Shown: piece by piece, positions 23,761-35,799 of the stretch
Layout of the letters: every line of letters starts with the position of its first letter
Numbering within the stretch: the stretch's first letter is position 1
From: Ancistrus triradiatus
Lineage: Eukaryota; Chordata; Actinopteri; Siluriformes; Loricariidae
Length of the DNA: 64,000 nucleotides
Assembly (NCBI GenBank): GCA_025084515.1
Contig: JAJAGP010000273.1
Location: forward strand, 248,001 to 312,000
Direction of reading: 5' to 3'
Notes under the pieces: generated by a model
Seen by the model: only the letters and a program-made list of their open reading frames with translations
Told to the model about the DNA's origin: nothing
Database searches by the model: none
Translations under genes and position numbers: made by a program

Positions 23761-24889
23761 GTATCAAAGTAGCTTTTCTGGTCATTTTGGTAATCATGGG
23801 TCATCACTCTTTTGCCAGTTGTGGTCCCAGATAAGTAATGTTATTAGTTATTCGGTCTGTGGCGGTCATGCATTGAATGATGTCTGATTTGAACGTCTTG
23901 ACTTCAAGATGGCCTTGCTCATGGGCGCTACCCTGGCCTCCCATGAGAATCTTCTGATTGGTTGGACGACTGTCCAGCGATGCAGTTTACAAGCAGAGGA
24001 CATCACTGAGAAACTAGGTTTCAAGTGTGTATCTGTGAATAATGCACGCAACCTGATTCCATCTCTTTGCTCTAAATCATTCTGTCGTTTACAATCAACG
24101 ACAGTTATTACGCTATAATAGTAACGTTAACTTGTATTATCGAGATTTCAGCTTGATTGCAGCTTGAACGTCTTTTAATTATCAGTTTTGTGAAGCTCGA
24201 GGAGAGCTTTCGGTGATATTGTGCCCTTCTTCTATTTCTAAGGCCTTTCACGACTAAAAAAAATGGTGCAATTTCTATACGGGCTACTCAACCTCCACAA
24301 ACCTCTATCGCATCGTTCATAATGCTCCAGAAATCCACTTATTAAACTCTCTTGCCATAAGAGATAATAGCAAAAGCACCGGAGCATGATCTAATGCCGA
24401 GTCTGAACTGAGAGGCTTACTCTTATGAAAGTCTCTTAAAAGCAGTCGAGCATGGCTGCATCGTTTCGTTCGGAGGTCAGGGCATCCATACATCGCCAAG
24501 AAATTAGTCTCTGCTTTCTCATCCCACCCTTAACCCTCCCTGACTTTCTTCTTTCGCCATGCAACATTTCAGGATATATATCAAATCGTGTCCAAACTGA
24601 AAAAGCAGCAAAACACAAGCAAAGAACAATATTAAATTGAAGCTCAACTCGATAAAGCTGCGACAATTACAATTTCTCTCTTTCTCTACAGGTCACAACA
24701 ATACAGATGAACAATTAATTACATTTTGATTGTTCATTAAGATTTTCCGATCAATTAAGTTAATCAAATCAACCGAGACACGAGAGAAATCTAGTTAAAC
24801 CAAATCATGTTTAAATAATTAAGATATACTTGACTAATGTTTACAACTAATTCTGATTAAAGCATGATGTTTGGGTCGGTGTTACAATG

Positions 24890-25275
24890 TGTGTGTCTGG
24901 ACCCTGTTTCCCACACTCTCTCCATCATGGTGCCCATCACTTCACCATTTAACGATGCCCACATACCCGACCGCCCATGTGTTGAAAAGGAAAGGGGACT
25001 CATTAGACCAGCTTTTCATTGCTCCAAACTCCACCTCTGACTCTCTCATGTCCAGTTTAAACGCTTTTCCTTTGGACAGGGTTCGGCATGGTCATGGACC
25101 ATAGTCTGTGCCTGTCCAGTCCTATATGCAGCAGGGGGCGCTGCATTGTTTGTTGTGACACGTTCCTCTTGTAACCAGAATCAAATATTTCTATTTGTCC
25201 CTTGTTAAAATGGCTCCAGTCTTTACTCCTAAACTTTTCTCCCACATCCAACACGTCCACTATGAGAACTGAGGT
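24890..25275 (-). mobile_element. Tc1-like fragment, 'CAGCGCCCCCTG' family, antisense, second copy
   Basis: CAGCAGGGGGCGCTGCATTGTTTGTTGTGACACGTTCC (25129-25166) matches the copy at 23700. Beyond it CTCCCACATCCAACACGTCCACTATGAGAACTGA (25237-25270) is the family's antisense transposase start region, joined after a deletion. Confidence 0.6.
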
Positions 25276-25284
25276 GAAATTATT

Positions 25285-25440
25285 TCACATAGTCATGTGC
25301 AAAAGTTTGGGCATTCTGGTAACAACATTCTTTCACATTTTAATGAACTACTATCAAATCAGGTATGCAATTATACCACAAACACCTCTGACTTAAAGAT
25401 TCAGGAAAGTGTTGAACAACAAAGGATTTATGAAATATGC
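25285..25440 (+). mobile_element. Possible Tc1-like terminus (GTGCAAAAGTTTGGGCA type)
   Basis: AGTCATGTGCAAAAGTTTGGGCATTCTGG (25292-25320) closely resembles the outer end of another fish Tc1-like family. No opposite end or transposase was found in the following AT-rich sequence. Confidence 0.4.
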
Positions 25441-26299
25441 AAAATAAGTCATTTCATTACACTAGACTCTGTGCTGTTGAGCCATTCCACCAAATGGGTG
25501 CCGTTTCTGTCCCCAATACATTACCTGTATTGAAAATTACTATTATTAATAATTTAAGGTATATAATTTTAAACATTGAGAGGAGTTAGCTGAGATTGAC
25601 CAGAACCCATTATGAATAGGTAAATATATTCATAATGAGTTGAAAAAACACAGAAAATTAAGTTCTTAAAAGGTAGAACAAGCATAAGACTCTATTATTA
25701 TAGGCCCTGATATATCGACTAGTGCTTTTGTTTGTTGCAAAACATCTGTAAAATTGCATGAGTTGATTTGTAACTAACACAAAACTAACACAAATCTGCA
25801 GGGAGAAAACTTTAACCCCGACACATTTCTGCCCATTAATGCACCATCAATGTTTGAGGCCTAGTAAAACATCTTGTCAAAAATCAGAAACCACCAAAAT
25901 TCTGTTAATTTCTTCCAAAATCTAGACACAAAAGTGCAGAAGGTGCACACATTCTTATGAACCTTTCCTTACAGTAAGCTATCCACACATTGATGAAGGT
26001 CTAATCAGAGAAAACGTCACACTGGTGTTCATGGACACCAGTGCGGTGTCTGTTCAGATGGTGTAACGCAGAATTAAAATCAGATTAGTTTCTGTGTATG
26101 TAACGCTTACATGACCAAGCCTAAACACACCTGTCAAAATCTGATCTGGGCCTCCCTAGTTTTAAAACCATGGTTTGAGGGTTTTTTTAAATCTATGGAG
26201 TAATGCGAATCCACAGAAGATGTCATCTACCTTTAACCACACGAGGGCTCGGAGAGTCTGGGTTTCTTCATGCACACTGTGATTAATGTTTTAAAGACA

Positions 26300-26870
26300 C
26301 GCACACTGAGTTTCCAGTACCACACTTTATTAGGAACACCTTTATAGTACCCCTTTTGGACCCGCTTGTCCTTCAGGCCTGCCTTAATTCTTCGTGGTGT
26401 AGATTCAGCAAGATGCTGGAAACATTCCTCAGAGATTCCTCAGAGCCCTCGGTGTGGTCAGATATGGTCTTTCGAATACCTCAGTGGTAACGAGTGGCTG
26501 TTTGAGTTGCTGTTACCTTTCTATCAGCTCAAACCAGTCTGGCATCAATGTGGCATTTTCACCCGGAGAACTGCCCTCACTGGATATTTCCTCTTTTTCG
26601 GACTAGTCTCTTTAAACGTTAGAGATGGCGCTGTGTGTGAAAATCCCAGTAGATCGGCATCATGAAATACGCCAACAACCATGCCACGTTCAAAGTCACT
26701 TAAATCACCTGTCTTCCCCGTTCTGATGCCCAGTTTGATTCAGCAGCTCATCTGGATCGTGTCTACATCCCTAAATGCACTGAGTTGCTACCGTGTGATT
26801 GGCTGATTAGATATTTGCATAACGAGCAGTTGAAGAGTCGTAGCTAATTAAGTGAACAGGAATGTCAAGG
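26300..26870 (-). mobile_element. Deletion derivative of the 'GGCCACTTTATTAGG' Tc1-like family
   Basis: The left end CCACACTTTATTAGGAACACC (26321-26341) is the family terminus. The minus strand carries the N-terminal transposase region (ATTTAAGTGACTTTGAACGTGGCATGG near 26678-26704, giving SDFERGM), the segment before the catalytic core, and the far subterminal block TGATTGGCTGATTAGATATTTGCATAACGAGCAG (26796-26829). The catalytic domain is missing, so this is a short non-autonomous copy. Confidence 0.8.
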
Positions 26871-27860
26871 ATGCATCTTAAGGGGTCTAGATTTCGTTTT
26901 TGTAACGCTGCTTTGTGACTATTGTTAAACGTACTGTACACCACGTCTGGAGACACTAACGTAGCTGCCACGTGCATTTATAGATAAACAGGTTCCCTTT
27001 ATCTCAGTCCACACCATTACCAAACCCTCTTGAGAATTTCCAGTACTATCACTAGCACGACGTGGGTATGAAGCGCTTACTGGATTTGATTTGTAAGAGA
27101 TATCAAACGCCTACATAACGGCGATGCCCACACAGCAGCTGTAAAGGCGTCCGTCTCTGGCTGCAACACTGTCAGCTGGGTAAATATGGAGTGACATCTT
27201 GGAATTAAAATTTTATTCAGCACCTAGCGATGGTGAAAAACACATAATGAACCGTGGTAAAAAAAATAAGAGCACACATACACACACACCTCATGCATCA
27301 CAGCTCAGAGAGGATTCAAGCTCTCCAACATAATCACACTAACAACAGGGCAATCTATCTATTTAATAGAATACACCGGCTATTTTTAACCGAGCATCCA
27401 CTGTGGAGGAAACCCTGGCTCGTGGCATCCACGTGGGCACCAATTCAGAACACGAACCCTACCTAAAGAACCCAACCTAAACATACAGGTGGTCGTAACA
27501 TTTTGGCTTTTCCTAGACATGACTGCATTCCCGACCAATTAGCTTCACAGGCCAATATGACATTCGTACTCCATCTCCGCCAGCACCTCTAACGACCGGC
27601 CTGAGCCACTTTGCCACCAACAGCAGTCCCTCATACCTTAGATGGTTCTGTCTTTGAGGGCTGTGCCATCTGAGCACCTGAATGACGTTTTGCTGACCTC
27701 TGCGGGAAACTTAAATATCAGCATCCAGAGCATCAGAATCACCCCTGAATGATAAGGGCATTGCCCGGTGGTCCAACAGGACGGCACAGGACTTCGGCAA
27801 CTGTGTGAATCTCAGAACCTTCCAATTAGCACAAACTAATCACAATTCAGAATTGAGTGT

Positions 27861-28412
27861 GTTTACATCCACTTAACAATATGATCATAGTCAGATTTCT
27901 GAAGTCTAGAAATCAGATTAAGCAATCCCATAAAGAGAGCTGGATTTTACCCCAGTAATCGGATTACTCATAGCATGTATACCAGTTACAGGATTATAAT
28001 AAGTGTTTTCAGCCTTCCCCCACGGTTGCCAGGTCCACATATTCTAAAGACTTGGCTTTATTTGACCTCTTTTTCTGTTGTCTTTAGCTGGGGGGGGGTT
28101 TCACGCTGGATCTGGCAACCCTGGCGGAATTAAAGGCAGCGAAACGACTATCAAACACTTTGTGGAGACTCTGAAACGCAGTACATACTCGAGAAAATGA
28201 AGAATTCGATCGTGCGATTTTAAAGTTTGAATTTTATCTCACATCTTATTGTGAGTTTATTGGCTGGTTGCAAAGTAGAAATCCGATTATCGCCCGCGTC
28301 GTGTAAACCCGGAGGTTTAACATTATCTGATTACTCAAGTGCATGTATTGATCAGACTACTGACAAAATCTGCTAACTTTTCTGCAGTTATCAGATAATT
28401 AAGTGCACTCAA
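27861..28412 (+). mobile_element. MITE-like element with TTACATCCACTTAA ends
   Basis: The left end GTTTACATCCACTTAACAATATGATCATAG and the inverse of the right end (GAGTGCACTTAATTATCTGATAAC) are imperfect inverted repeats. Both subterminal regions also carry diverged AATC(G/A)GATTA motifs, for example near 27910, 27955, 28280 and 28325. About 550 bp, no ORF. Recognised as a common fish MITE type; class not assigned. Confidence 0.6.
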
Positions 28413-28599
28413 TGAAATTAATTTTACACATTAGTATCATCCTGGAAAACAGGATGATATCATATGATCCTTTATATTGTACTTTATATTGGGTAGAAGT
28501 TTTGATGTCAGAACGAACTGCAGCTCTCATCATCACTCCTGTTAGCTCTCCATGGCAACAATTACTTAGTTACATCCAACCAGACCTCTCTCTCCATCA

Positions 28600-28600
28600 T

Positions 28601-28632
<32 letters not shown>

Positions 28633-28645
28633 TATCACACACACA
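28600..28645 (+). repeat. (CT)n microsatellite
   Basis: CT run with TCTATC interruptions passing into a short (AC)n. Confidence 0.9.
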
Positions 28646-28850
28646 TGCACACACTCTCTCTTTCATAATTACAGCTGTTGACAAGGTCGAGGTTGTGAGT
28701 GTTTGTGATGGCTGTGTACGAATACTCCAGTAGCTACGGCTTCTAAAAGGACGAAGCTCCACTGCCATAAGCGCTGCACCGCCTGCCATGTGTGTCAGCT
28801 AACAGCAGAGCTCAGCATGACTCCCTGCGTCAAAGTGACTGTGAATCTCA

Positions 28851-28854
<4 letters not shown>

Positions 28855-28920
<66 letters not shown>
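28855..28920 (+). repeat. Compound (CT)n(CA)n microsatellite
   Basis: About 28 bp of CT passing directly into about 38 bp of CA. Confidence 0.95.
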
Positions 28921-28922
<2 letters not shown>

Positions 28923-28989
28923 GTTATAAGTGAGTCATAATATAGCTGTATGCCAGGCTGCATCTCTCTACAGAACTCCCTCATTTGTA

Positions 28990-30830
28990 CACGTAAAGAA
29001 ACGTAATTTCAATTCCTAGCGCCGTGTCTCTGATTAAATCCTAATCCCAACTCCAATGGGGTCTGGATTAGAGGTTAATCCCAAATCAGACACAGTTTGG
29101 ACTGGAGATAGTTCATGATCTCTGCTCTGGTGCGCTTTGGATTAGTTAGATCCTAGTCTGAATTGGAAGGGAAACCACACTAGGACGCTACAGGTCTTAA
29201 AACCTAGTGAGCTGAATACATAAGGTGTTTCCCAATTCAGGGGAGACTAGGCTGTCCTTTTTAAAGGCTCCTTCGAAAGCAGTCCAGAAATGTCCCCTTT
29301 TTCCAATGAGTACCAGTCAACATATCCGGAGGTTCTTTGCGTGCCGGTGACAGAAAACAAGAAATCCACCGTCTCATTTCGGGTCAGCCTTTGTTGGTCT
29401 ACGCAGCCTTTGAAGGATACGCCTTCGCAGACCATGTAGATGGCGTCCTTCGAAGGATGCAGTCTGTGAATTGCAGAGGGCTTTTCATTTGAAATGACAG
29501 ATGGAGAGCGAAACAAACAGGAGCAGAGAAGAGAGAAAGGGAGATGAACTAGGGTTAACTTTAGATCGATTTTACAGTTGAAAAGGACATTCGCTATATA
29601 ACCTAACACTCACGCTGGAGCTCCACGACTCCGAGCAACATTCAGGTCATCATAGCGCCGCATTTTGGCAGAACTAAATTAAGTTAAAGCCAGGACTGAG
29701 ACCACAGAAAGCATCAGTGCTGTAACAAATCCTAGAGCAAACACTGTTGGCATGTTCTGAATATCAGGGTGTCAGCTCGCGAAACGGTTTCTCAGATTTG
29801 TAGCATTCGCACAATATTTCACCTCCATGTTGCACGGCTTTACATACGCTTTTACTTTTGTCCAGATTTTCCTTAAAGACATGGTTTTTGAATCCAAAAT
29901 GTAACCAGACGTCTGCTTTCAGATGCTGGGGCACCTTCAAAGATCGATCTCGGGTATATATGAATCGATATCGGCTCATTCAAAGGGAAGACAGGTTTGA
30001 ATCAAAAAATCGATTATTTAAACCCACCCCTACTCTTTCTGTTCACGGGGTCTGTGTTCCTTTCCTTCTTGGTTCCATCTCGGCATCTACTGTATAGCCA
30101 GAGCTTTGTTCATCCCAAGTTTCCTCAGGTCTAGGAGGCTGAGTCTGTGATGGCACAAGCAGACCTGGGGTGCCCCGTGACAAAATTAAGTATTTTTATA
30201 TGTTATTATGACATATAAAAACACAGCACGTTCCAAAAGCTTCTCATATGTTTGTCTTGTAACTGCACCTCACCTTTAGATTTATTATTTATAATTGTGG
30301 ATGTCTAATTTTAAGTGAAGCTCTGTAACACGAAAATCGATTCGTTTCTTCTAAGAACAGGCAGATAAGAAGCAAGAAAACAAATCACTGTGTAAAATAA
30401 ACATGGCACCGATTCAAGACCAGCTGGTCAATAGGGAGGAAGGAAGGGCGTAGCTGCAAATGGACAGATGGTTTACTTAATGCTCATCTACATGTAGCAA
30501 CATAATACATCCTCGCATCAGCATTATTGCATTTCTGCAAAACAAAACTGCCCGTCGGATTTGATTTCTGAGTGGAGTTTTATAATTGGATTTCAGTTTA
30601 CTAAGAGTTCCTTCATTTCTCATTAGCTGATGTGATTTGCATGGGCATATTCATTTAATTTGGAAAGAGCTTTTCTTGGTCGTCATACCACGACTCTTAA
30701 GGACGCTGGGACTGGATGCATGCCGGCTAAAGCCTGCTGGGACGCTCACGCTTCATCTAACACACTTCAGCTCGCCAGTGAGTTTGTTAGCCTTACAAAC
30801 TGCAAACTGATCCTTTTATATGAGTATTGT
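28990..30830. other. No gene seen; possible dispersed repeats
   Basis: 29010-29220 is rich in imperfect GGATTA/TAATCC motifs, and 29260-29470 contains repeated CTTCGAAGG-type palindromes (near 29268, 29410 and 29445). Both look like decayed mobile DNA. The 120-codon minus-strand frame at 29247-29609 covers the second block and is not recognised. Confidence 0.4.
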
Positions 30831-30834
30831 GACA

Positions 30835-30920
30835 CCGTGTCCTCCCACATTCCAAAGACATGCATTAGGTCAAATGGCCTATCTAAATTGACAAAGTGTG
30901 AGTGTTTGACACCTACACCT
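30835..30920 (+). repeat. SINE body fragment
   Basis: CCTCCCACATTCCAAAGACATGCATTAGGTCAAATGGCC is the middle part of the fish SINE seen whole at 45837. Confidence 0.5.
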
Positions 30921-31468
30921 GTCACTTTATTCCTGTCATGGATTTTACCTTCAATGCCGACATGATGTTACATAATGTAAATATATAATATATTACATAA
31001 TGTGAATAAATGACATATGCAAAAAATACTGTACTTCTTCCTAATTTAATAAATCATTAACTAATAAAAATAAGTTCTGAGACCTTACAAATAACACAGG
31101 AGGAACTTCTGGAAAAGCGCCCAAACACTCAACAGACGTAATGTTCTTCACTCTCTGTTAGCTAATAAGCGCTTTCATTCCTGAAAATGGAGCCAAATAT
31201 GAAAACAACCTTTAAAAACATTAAAACTTGACATCAGTTGAGATTTACGGATTTCAAGCTTCAATCAGTTGCTGATTTTACAGTAATTCAGACAACGTCA
31301 ACAAAATCTAACACAGGTAAGCGCTGCTTAACGTCCATCCGATCAATATCCGATCGCTTCAATGACTGAGGTCTTTAAAATACTAATAAATCATAATACA
31401 AAATAAAAATCTGCCTTTTAACTCTGGATGTTGCAACCATAAACAGCCGGAGTTCGGTTGATTCGGTT

Positions 31469-31747
31469 GATGTGTTTAGAGACTTTTTGGTGTGAGTTCC
31501 TCGTGTCTGTGTGGACGATTTTCCACTACTTATTTGTACCAAGCTGTAAATGGTGTTTGTAAGTCTATGTACCTGTCCTATTGTAAGTAGTACTCCTTTA
31601 TTTACTCTCTCTAACCTATAACTATATAAGCTTGTTCACATTCACTCATTGAGTATCTGGTTCATCTGGCTGATCTCCTGTCTTGTTCCTAATACTGTAT
31701 ATCGATGCATCTTCCATCAAACAAAGTATCAGGTCCATTGTACCATC
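31469..31747 (+). repeat. Unclassified dispersed repeat, copy 1
   Basis: About 270 bp align by eye, at high identity and in the same orientation, with 39554-39816. Shared landmarks are TATTTGTACCAAGCTGTAAATGGTG, TAAGTAGTACTCCTTTATTTACTCTCTCT and AGGTCCATTGTACCA. No ORF, no terminal inverted repeats seen. A Tc1-like derivative starts directly after it. Confidence 0.75.
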
Positions 31748-31985
31748 CTCTAAAGTTTTATGGAGTTATGGCCAGACAACTGGTCAGTGCATCTCCTAAA
31801 CATTGTGGGGTGCCCCCACTCAGCAGCAGAAGGAACATACCGACTGCAGTCCAAGGGTGTGGACAACCTTTTTTCCATCTTTTCCATGAGGTGGATGGCC
31901 GGCTATATTTGCACCAGCAGCAGATGGAGGGAGACCATCTGCAGACCAGGAGGTCATAATATTTTGGCTCAGAGGTGTACATTTC
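31748..31985 (+). mobile_element. Deletion derivative of the 'CAGCGCCCCCTG' Tc1-like family
   Basis: TTATGGCCAGACAACTGGTCAGTGCATCTCC...TGTGGGGTGCCCCCACTCAGCAG...CCGACTGCAGTCC (31766-31853) matches the helix-turn-helix and linker of the family transposase. The right end GAGGTCATAATATTTTGGCTCAGAGGTG (31950-31977) is its terminal repeat, fused after loss of the catalytic domain. Confidence 0.6.
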
Positions 31986-31989
31986 ATGT

Positions 31990-33280
31990 ATTTGAGAAGT
32001 CTGATTTACAACCACACCTGAAGACGTCATTATTCATTCCTCGTGCACCAAGGAAATGAAAGAAACACCAAAGCCCTGTATTTTCTCTCTGACTCTGTCT
32101 ATATAATATAATCCCCAGTTATATTTGATCTAATAAGATGTAAAAATGTCATCCCTGGTCTGGTCATGTAAAAACCACAGACCCACATCCCACCCCGAGG
32201 GGCAGTGGAGACTCGGGAACCCAGCCTACTGAAACGGAAGAACCTGAACGGCACCAGGGAACCTCCTGTACTTTATAACCGATTGAGTGACTCTCTGTCG
32301 AAGCGAGATATGTCAGTTGCAGAGCTGCTATTCAGTTCCTGGGGCCCTAAGTCCACCTCACTTGCTACACTGGCACCATTTTGTCCAGCTCTCAGTGCAC
32401 AGGCACCACGTAAATCCACTTGTAGGCTGGCTGGCGCCTTCGAATGTTCAGGCAACGCTGCGTACAGTTTCCGGTCTCTCAGTGCTCCTCAGGCTTCCAG
32501 ATCCTTGCCTATGTGCGGAGCTCAGGAAGTGATAAAAAGATTAATTAAGAGATTGGATCCATGTTTTTTTCTGCTGACTCCCGCAGTTCTTATTTCATTC
32601 AACATGATAGCAGTCTTTCATAACATTAGGCACTTTTTATTGGGGGCGCTTCACGTCTTATCTAAAGGATTAAAACATTTCATTACCCTCTTTGACTAGG
32701 ACTCCTATCTCCACCGATGCACAAGGAGTTCCTTCAGGCTTATTTCTCGGTTCATTGCTTTAGTGTAATTGATATAGATCTCAGACAGATCAAACCAAAT
32801 TTCAGTCTGAAATTACAGATTTCTAGACGTTTCTTACGTTTAATACAAGTCCACTTAAATCCACGTCTTGGACGACAAGTGATTTTCATAAACTCGGCAG
32901 CAATGAGATGAGTTGAATGAACTTATTTGTGCAAGCTTTTTTTTTTAATAACTAGACCCCATAACCCTCGTATAAATCATGCAGTTCTTCTCTTTTATTA
33001 TTCTCTTCTCAGCCTTGGAAGCAGTCTATACTCAAGTCTCTCTTTACACCCACACAAACTCCATAATGAAAAAACGCTTTTTTTTCCCCAAACTCCAGAA
33101 CACAGTGAAACCTTGTCGGTCTCACTCTACTACTGAATCCATCAATCATGCATTTGTCTCAGGCACTTTGTACAACTGAAAATCCTTCCTTAGTGAAATT
33201 ACATCTCCATCTACATTGCTCAGAAGTTACCTACACCTTTCAATCTCCATCAGTCTAAACCTTCTAAAATCTTCTTTCGG
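31990..33280. other. No gene supported
   Basis: Overlapping open frames at 32205-32699 (164 codons) and 32287-32532 lie in a moderately GC-rich stretch (32165-32530). Neither has a recognisable domain, and no splice or start context stands out. Treated as chance or decayed repeat. Confidence 0.35.
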
Positions 33281-33525
33281 ATGCTCCCGTTAGGAGTCGC
33301 CACAGCTGACTATCCTCATATTAGATTTGGCACAGGTTTTTATGCCAGATGCCCTTCCTGATGCCCGTTTATCTGGTCTTGGGACCAGCACTAGGAGCTG
33401 TAATTTTCTATAAGAGCACCACTGGACCTTCAAGTTGCAAGACCCAACCAGGATTGAACCCAAGACCTCTGGCACTGCCATTTTCCAGCAGCTGGCTCTA
33501 CCCACAGAGCCACTGACACTGTATT
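33280..33525 (-). repeat. Dispersed tRNA-like repeat, antisense
   Basis: TGCTCCCGTTAGGAGTCGCCACAG, then TATGCCAGATGCCCTTCCTGATGCC, TGGTCTTGGGACCAGCACTAGGAG, and finally GGATTGAACCCAAGACC (a reverse B box) through CCCACAGAGCCACTGAC. This order is typical of a common fish SINE-like repeat. Confidence 0.6.
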
Positions 33526-33544
33526 GGTCTTGATCATCTAAAAA

Positions 33545-34395
33545 GGTATAAATATATGCACAATTGGTTGGAAAGCTGCTTTCAAAAAGGCTCTGGGATA
33601 AAGTTGTCGAGGCACACTAAATGGTTTCAGAGGTTTTCACCATCCTTCAGAGTAACATTCAGAGTATTACTCAGAGGTGAGAAGTGTTCGGAACCACCAA
33701 CACCTTGCCTAAATTGAGTCATCCCTCCAAACTGGACGACCGAGCCAAGAGCATATTGATCAGGGAAGCTACCAAGGGTGGTAAAAGCACTTACAACTCT
33801 TTACAGCTCAGATTGGTTGGCCTGTGCATATGATGTTTTACACAAACCTGCTCTGTATGGCTGGAGGCAATAAAGAAAGAAGACACTTATTAAAAAGTGC
33901 CACACAGAGCGTTCTGATGCCATGTGGCAACAGGTTTTACAGACAGATGAAAACCCACTTTACTACTGTGAAGCATGGTGGTGGAAGCATTTTACTGTGG
34001 GTGTGTTTTTCTTCATTGGTCACTTGGTCAGAATTTAAGGGAACAGTTATGCACCCAAATTCTTGGAGTAAACCTGACAGCTGAAGATGGGTAGGTGGTT
34101 CACCTTCCAGGCAAACAACTCCTAAACACATCTTCCAAATAACAATACAGTGAATTAAGGATAGGCAGGAGAATGTACATACATCCATCTGACTGAACTC
34201 CAACAGTTCTCCAAGGAATAGCAAAAAATCCAAACAGACTGATGCTGGAATGTTACTCAGAGTTGTAAACACATTATATAAATAAATAAAGCAAGTAAAA
34301 TGTCGTGTAAGTTTTTAATCAGTTTTGATTTCAGGCTGTAGGACAAAAAAAATGTTTCAAAGGGGGTTAGTGACTTTCTATAGGGGTAACCTGAG
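33545..34395 (+). pseudogene. Degenerate Tc1-like transposon with transposase remnants
   Basis: Recognisable pieces on the plus strand: the linker-like region to 33780, GCCACACAGAGCG and ATGCCATGTGGCAACAGG (about 33900-33935), and CACTTTACTACTGTGAAGCATGGTGGTGGAAGC (TVKHGGGS, about 33955-33990), followed by the region before the QQD block. The far end GGCTGTAGGACAAAAAAAATG...GTTAGTGACTTTCTATAGG (34335-34386) matches the outer repeat of Tc1-like elements ending in ACTTTCTATAGG. No continuous frame. Confidence 0.7.
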
Positions 34396-34428
34396 TAATA
34401 AAGAGTGCTGTGGGTAGGTAAGCAAGCT

Positions 34429-34894
34429 GGGAACAGATTCACAAAAGTGTCTTAAGAAAGAAAATCTTCTACGATGTCTTCATTCTTAAGAAAAAGTGAT
34501 GAAAAGTTGTTATTCTTCACAAAACATATATCAAACTTTTGCTTTTGTATCTTTTCTTAAATGTTTTCTTAACCTATTGATAGCCTCACAGTCGTCTTAG
34601 GCTGTAAGAGTTGAAGGTAAGCGTCGAAATAAAACTTTAAACAGTTTGGAAAGAAGGCCAGGATTTTTTCCTGTTGGCTATTTCTTCCACCATCACTTCT
34701 GTTTCTTGTTTGATCATTTTTTTGAACACTTGGTTTGATGTTTTTCCTGTGAGCGGATTAAATTGAATATTGGAAATGGAAAGGTTTTCTTACGTTAATA
34801 TTTGAGAACTTTTTTTTTGAGAATTGCATTAAGAACAATCCTATGAGCTTCTTAGTGGTTGTCTTAAGAACAAAAGCTTTTTGTATCCGGTCCC
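34429..34894 (+). mobile_element. MITE-like element with GGGA-C-GAT ends
   Basis: Left end GGGAACAGATTCACAAAAG (34429-34447) and, inverted, right end GGGACCGGATACAAAAAGC (34876-34894). TCTTAAGAA motifs sit just inside both ends (34450 and 34862). About 466 bp of AT-rich filler, no ORF. Resembles small fish elements with CTTAAGAA-rich subtermini. Confidence 0.55.
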
Positions 34895-34899
34895 AGACC

Positions 34900-35205
34900 A
34901 TCACGGTGCCACAGGGGTTATCTCTGTCACCTCCCAGCTCCAAAGACCTAGTTCCAGGTCCCGGGCCGGCTGCTGCCCGTGTGGAGTTTGCATTTGTTCT
35001 CTCCGTGTCTGTATGGGTTTCCTCCAGGTACTCGTCCCACGTTCCGAAGACAGGAGTTAGATTCATTTTAAAGTGTGTGCATGTGATCTGGGAGGAAAAA
35101 AACATGGATACAATGCCACGGCAAAACCATGGTTCATTTTCGTAAGGGAGCTCCCTGCGACCCTGAATTGGATTAAGCAGGTATAGAAAAGGAATGGATC
35201 CATAT
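34900..35205 (+). mobile_element. tRNA-like SINE, full-length but diverged
   Basis: Head CATCACGGTGCCACAGGGGTTATCTCTGTCACCTCCCAGC, then CTAGTTCCAGGTCCCGG, body GTGTGGAGTTTGCATTTGTTCTCTCCGTGTCTG and TTTCCTCCAGGTACTCG, and tail CCTGAATTGGATTAAGCAGGTATAGAAAAGGAATGGATCCA. Order and length match the fish SINE at 43292 and 45837. Confidence 0.7.
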
Positions 35206-35260
35206 TCAGCTACTACCCGTTTTACAATGATATTTTGATTTTCCGAGGCAAGCGATACAT

Positions 35261-35792
35261 ATGCTGCCTTCAAGTCGTCCTCGGAAGTTCCTACTTCCGA
35301 GTTCGGAGGTGGTACTTACGACATGATGTACCTTCAAGTGGTTTTTGTCGGGTGGTGACGCCAAAAGAAAACTTTTGTTTGGAGTACTTCTGTTTTCGTA
35401 TAGGCAAAACCAGCAAGTTTATTTAGCCTTACTTGAAGAGAATGAAGCGAACAGGACACGAGTTAGATGAGTAATATTTGATATTATATAATATTATTTT
35501 GTTGTAATTCCTCATTAACATTAGTGCAAGTTGGACAAAATGTACACAAGCTTAAATTGTACAGTTAACATGCAAAACTACTGTTAGTAAACTAAAAACT
35601 TTAGCGTTTACTGTAGTAGCAGCATCCATGCTGGCAGCCGCCATGACGTTTCGTTACTGACACGCCCCCAACTCGGAAAGTCGGGGCTTATCGAAAAATC
35701 CGAGTTTCCCACTGATAAATACGACATTGCGGTGACGTTTATGTGATCTCATCTCGTAAATGCGATATTTCCGACACCACTTGAAGGCAGCA
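35261..35792 (+). mobile_element. MITE-like element with TGCTGCCTTCAAGT ends
   Basis: Left end TGCTGCCTTCAAGTCGTCCTCGGAA (35262-35286) and, inverted, right end TGCTGCCTTCAAGTGGTGTCGGAA (35769-35792) match over about 24 bp with few differences. Inner CGGA/TCCG-rich blocks are also inverted (35275-35310 against 35670-35715). The 530-bp core has no ORF. Superfamily not assigned. Confidence 0.75.
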
Positions 35793-35799
35793 GTAGTAC

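Noticed and set aside
29247..29609. 120-codon minus-strand ORF as a gene
   Set aside because: It covers CTTCGAAGG palindrome repeats and looks like decayed mobile DNA.
32205..32699. 164-codon plus-strand ORF
   Set aside because: No domain or splice support, and it overlaps other frames of similar length in a GC-rich patch.
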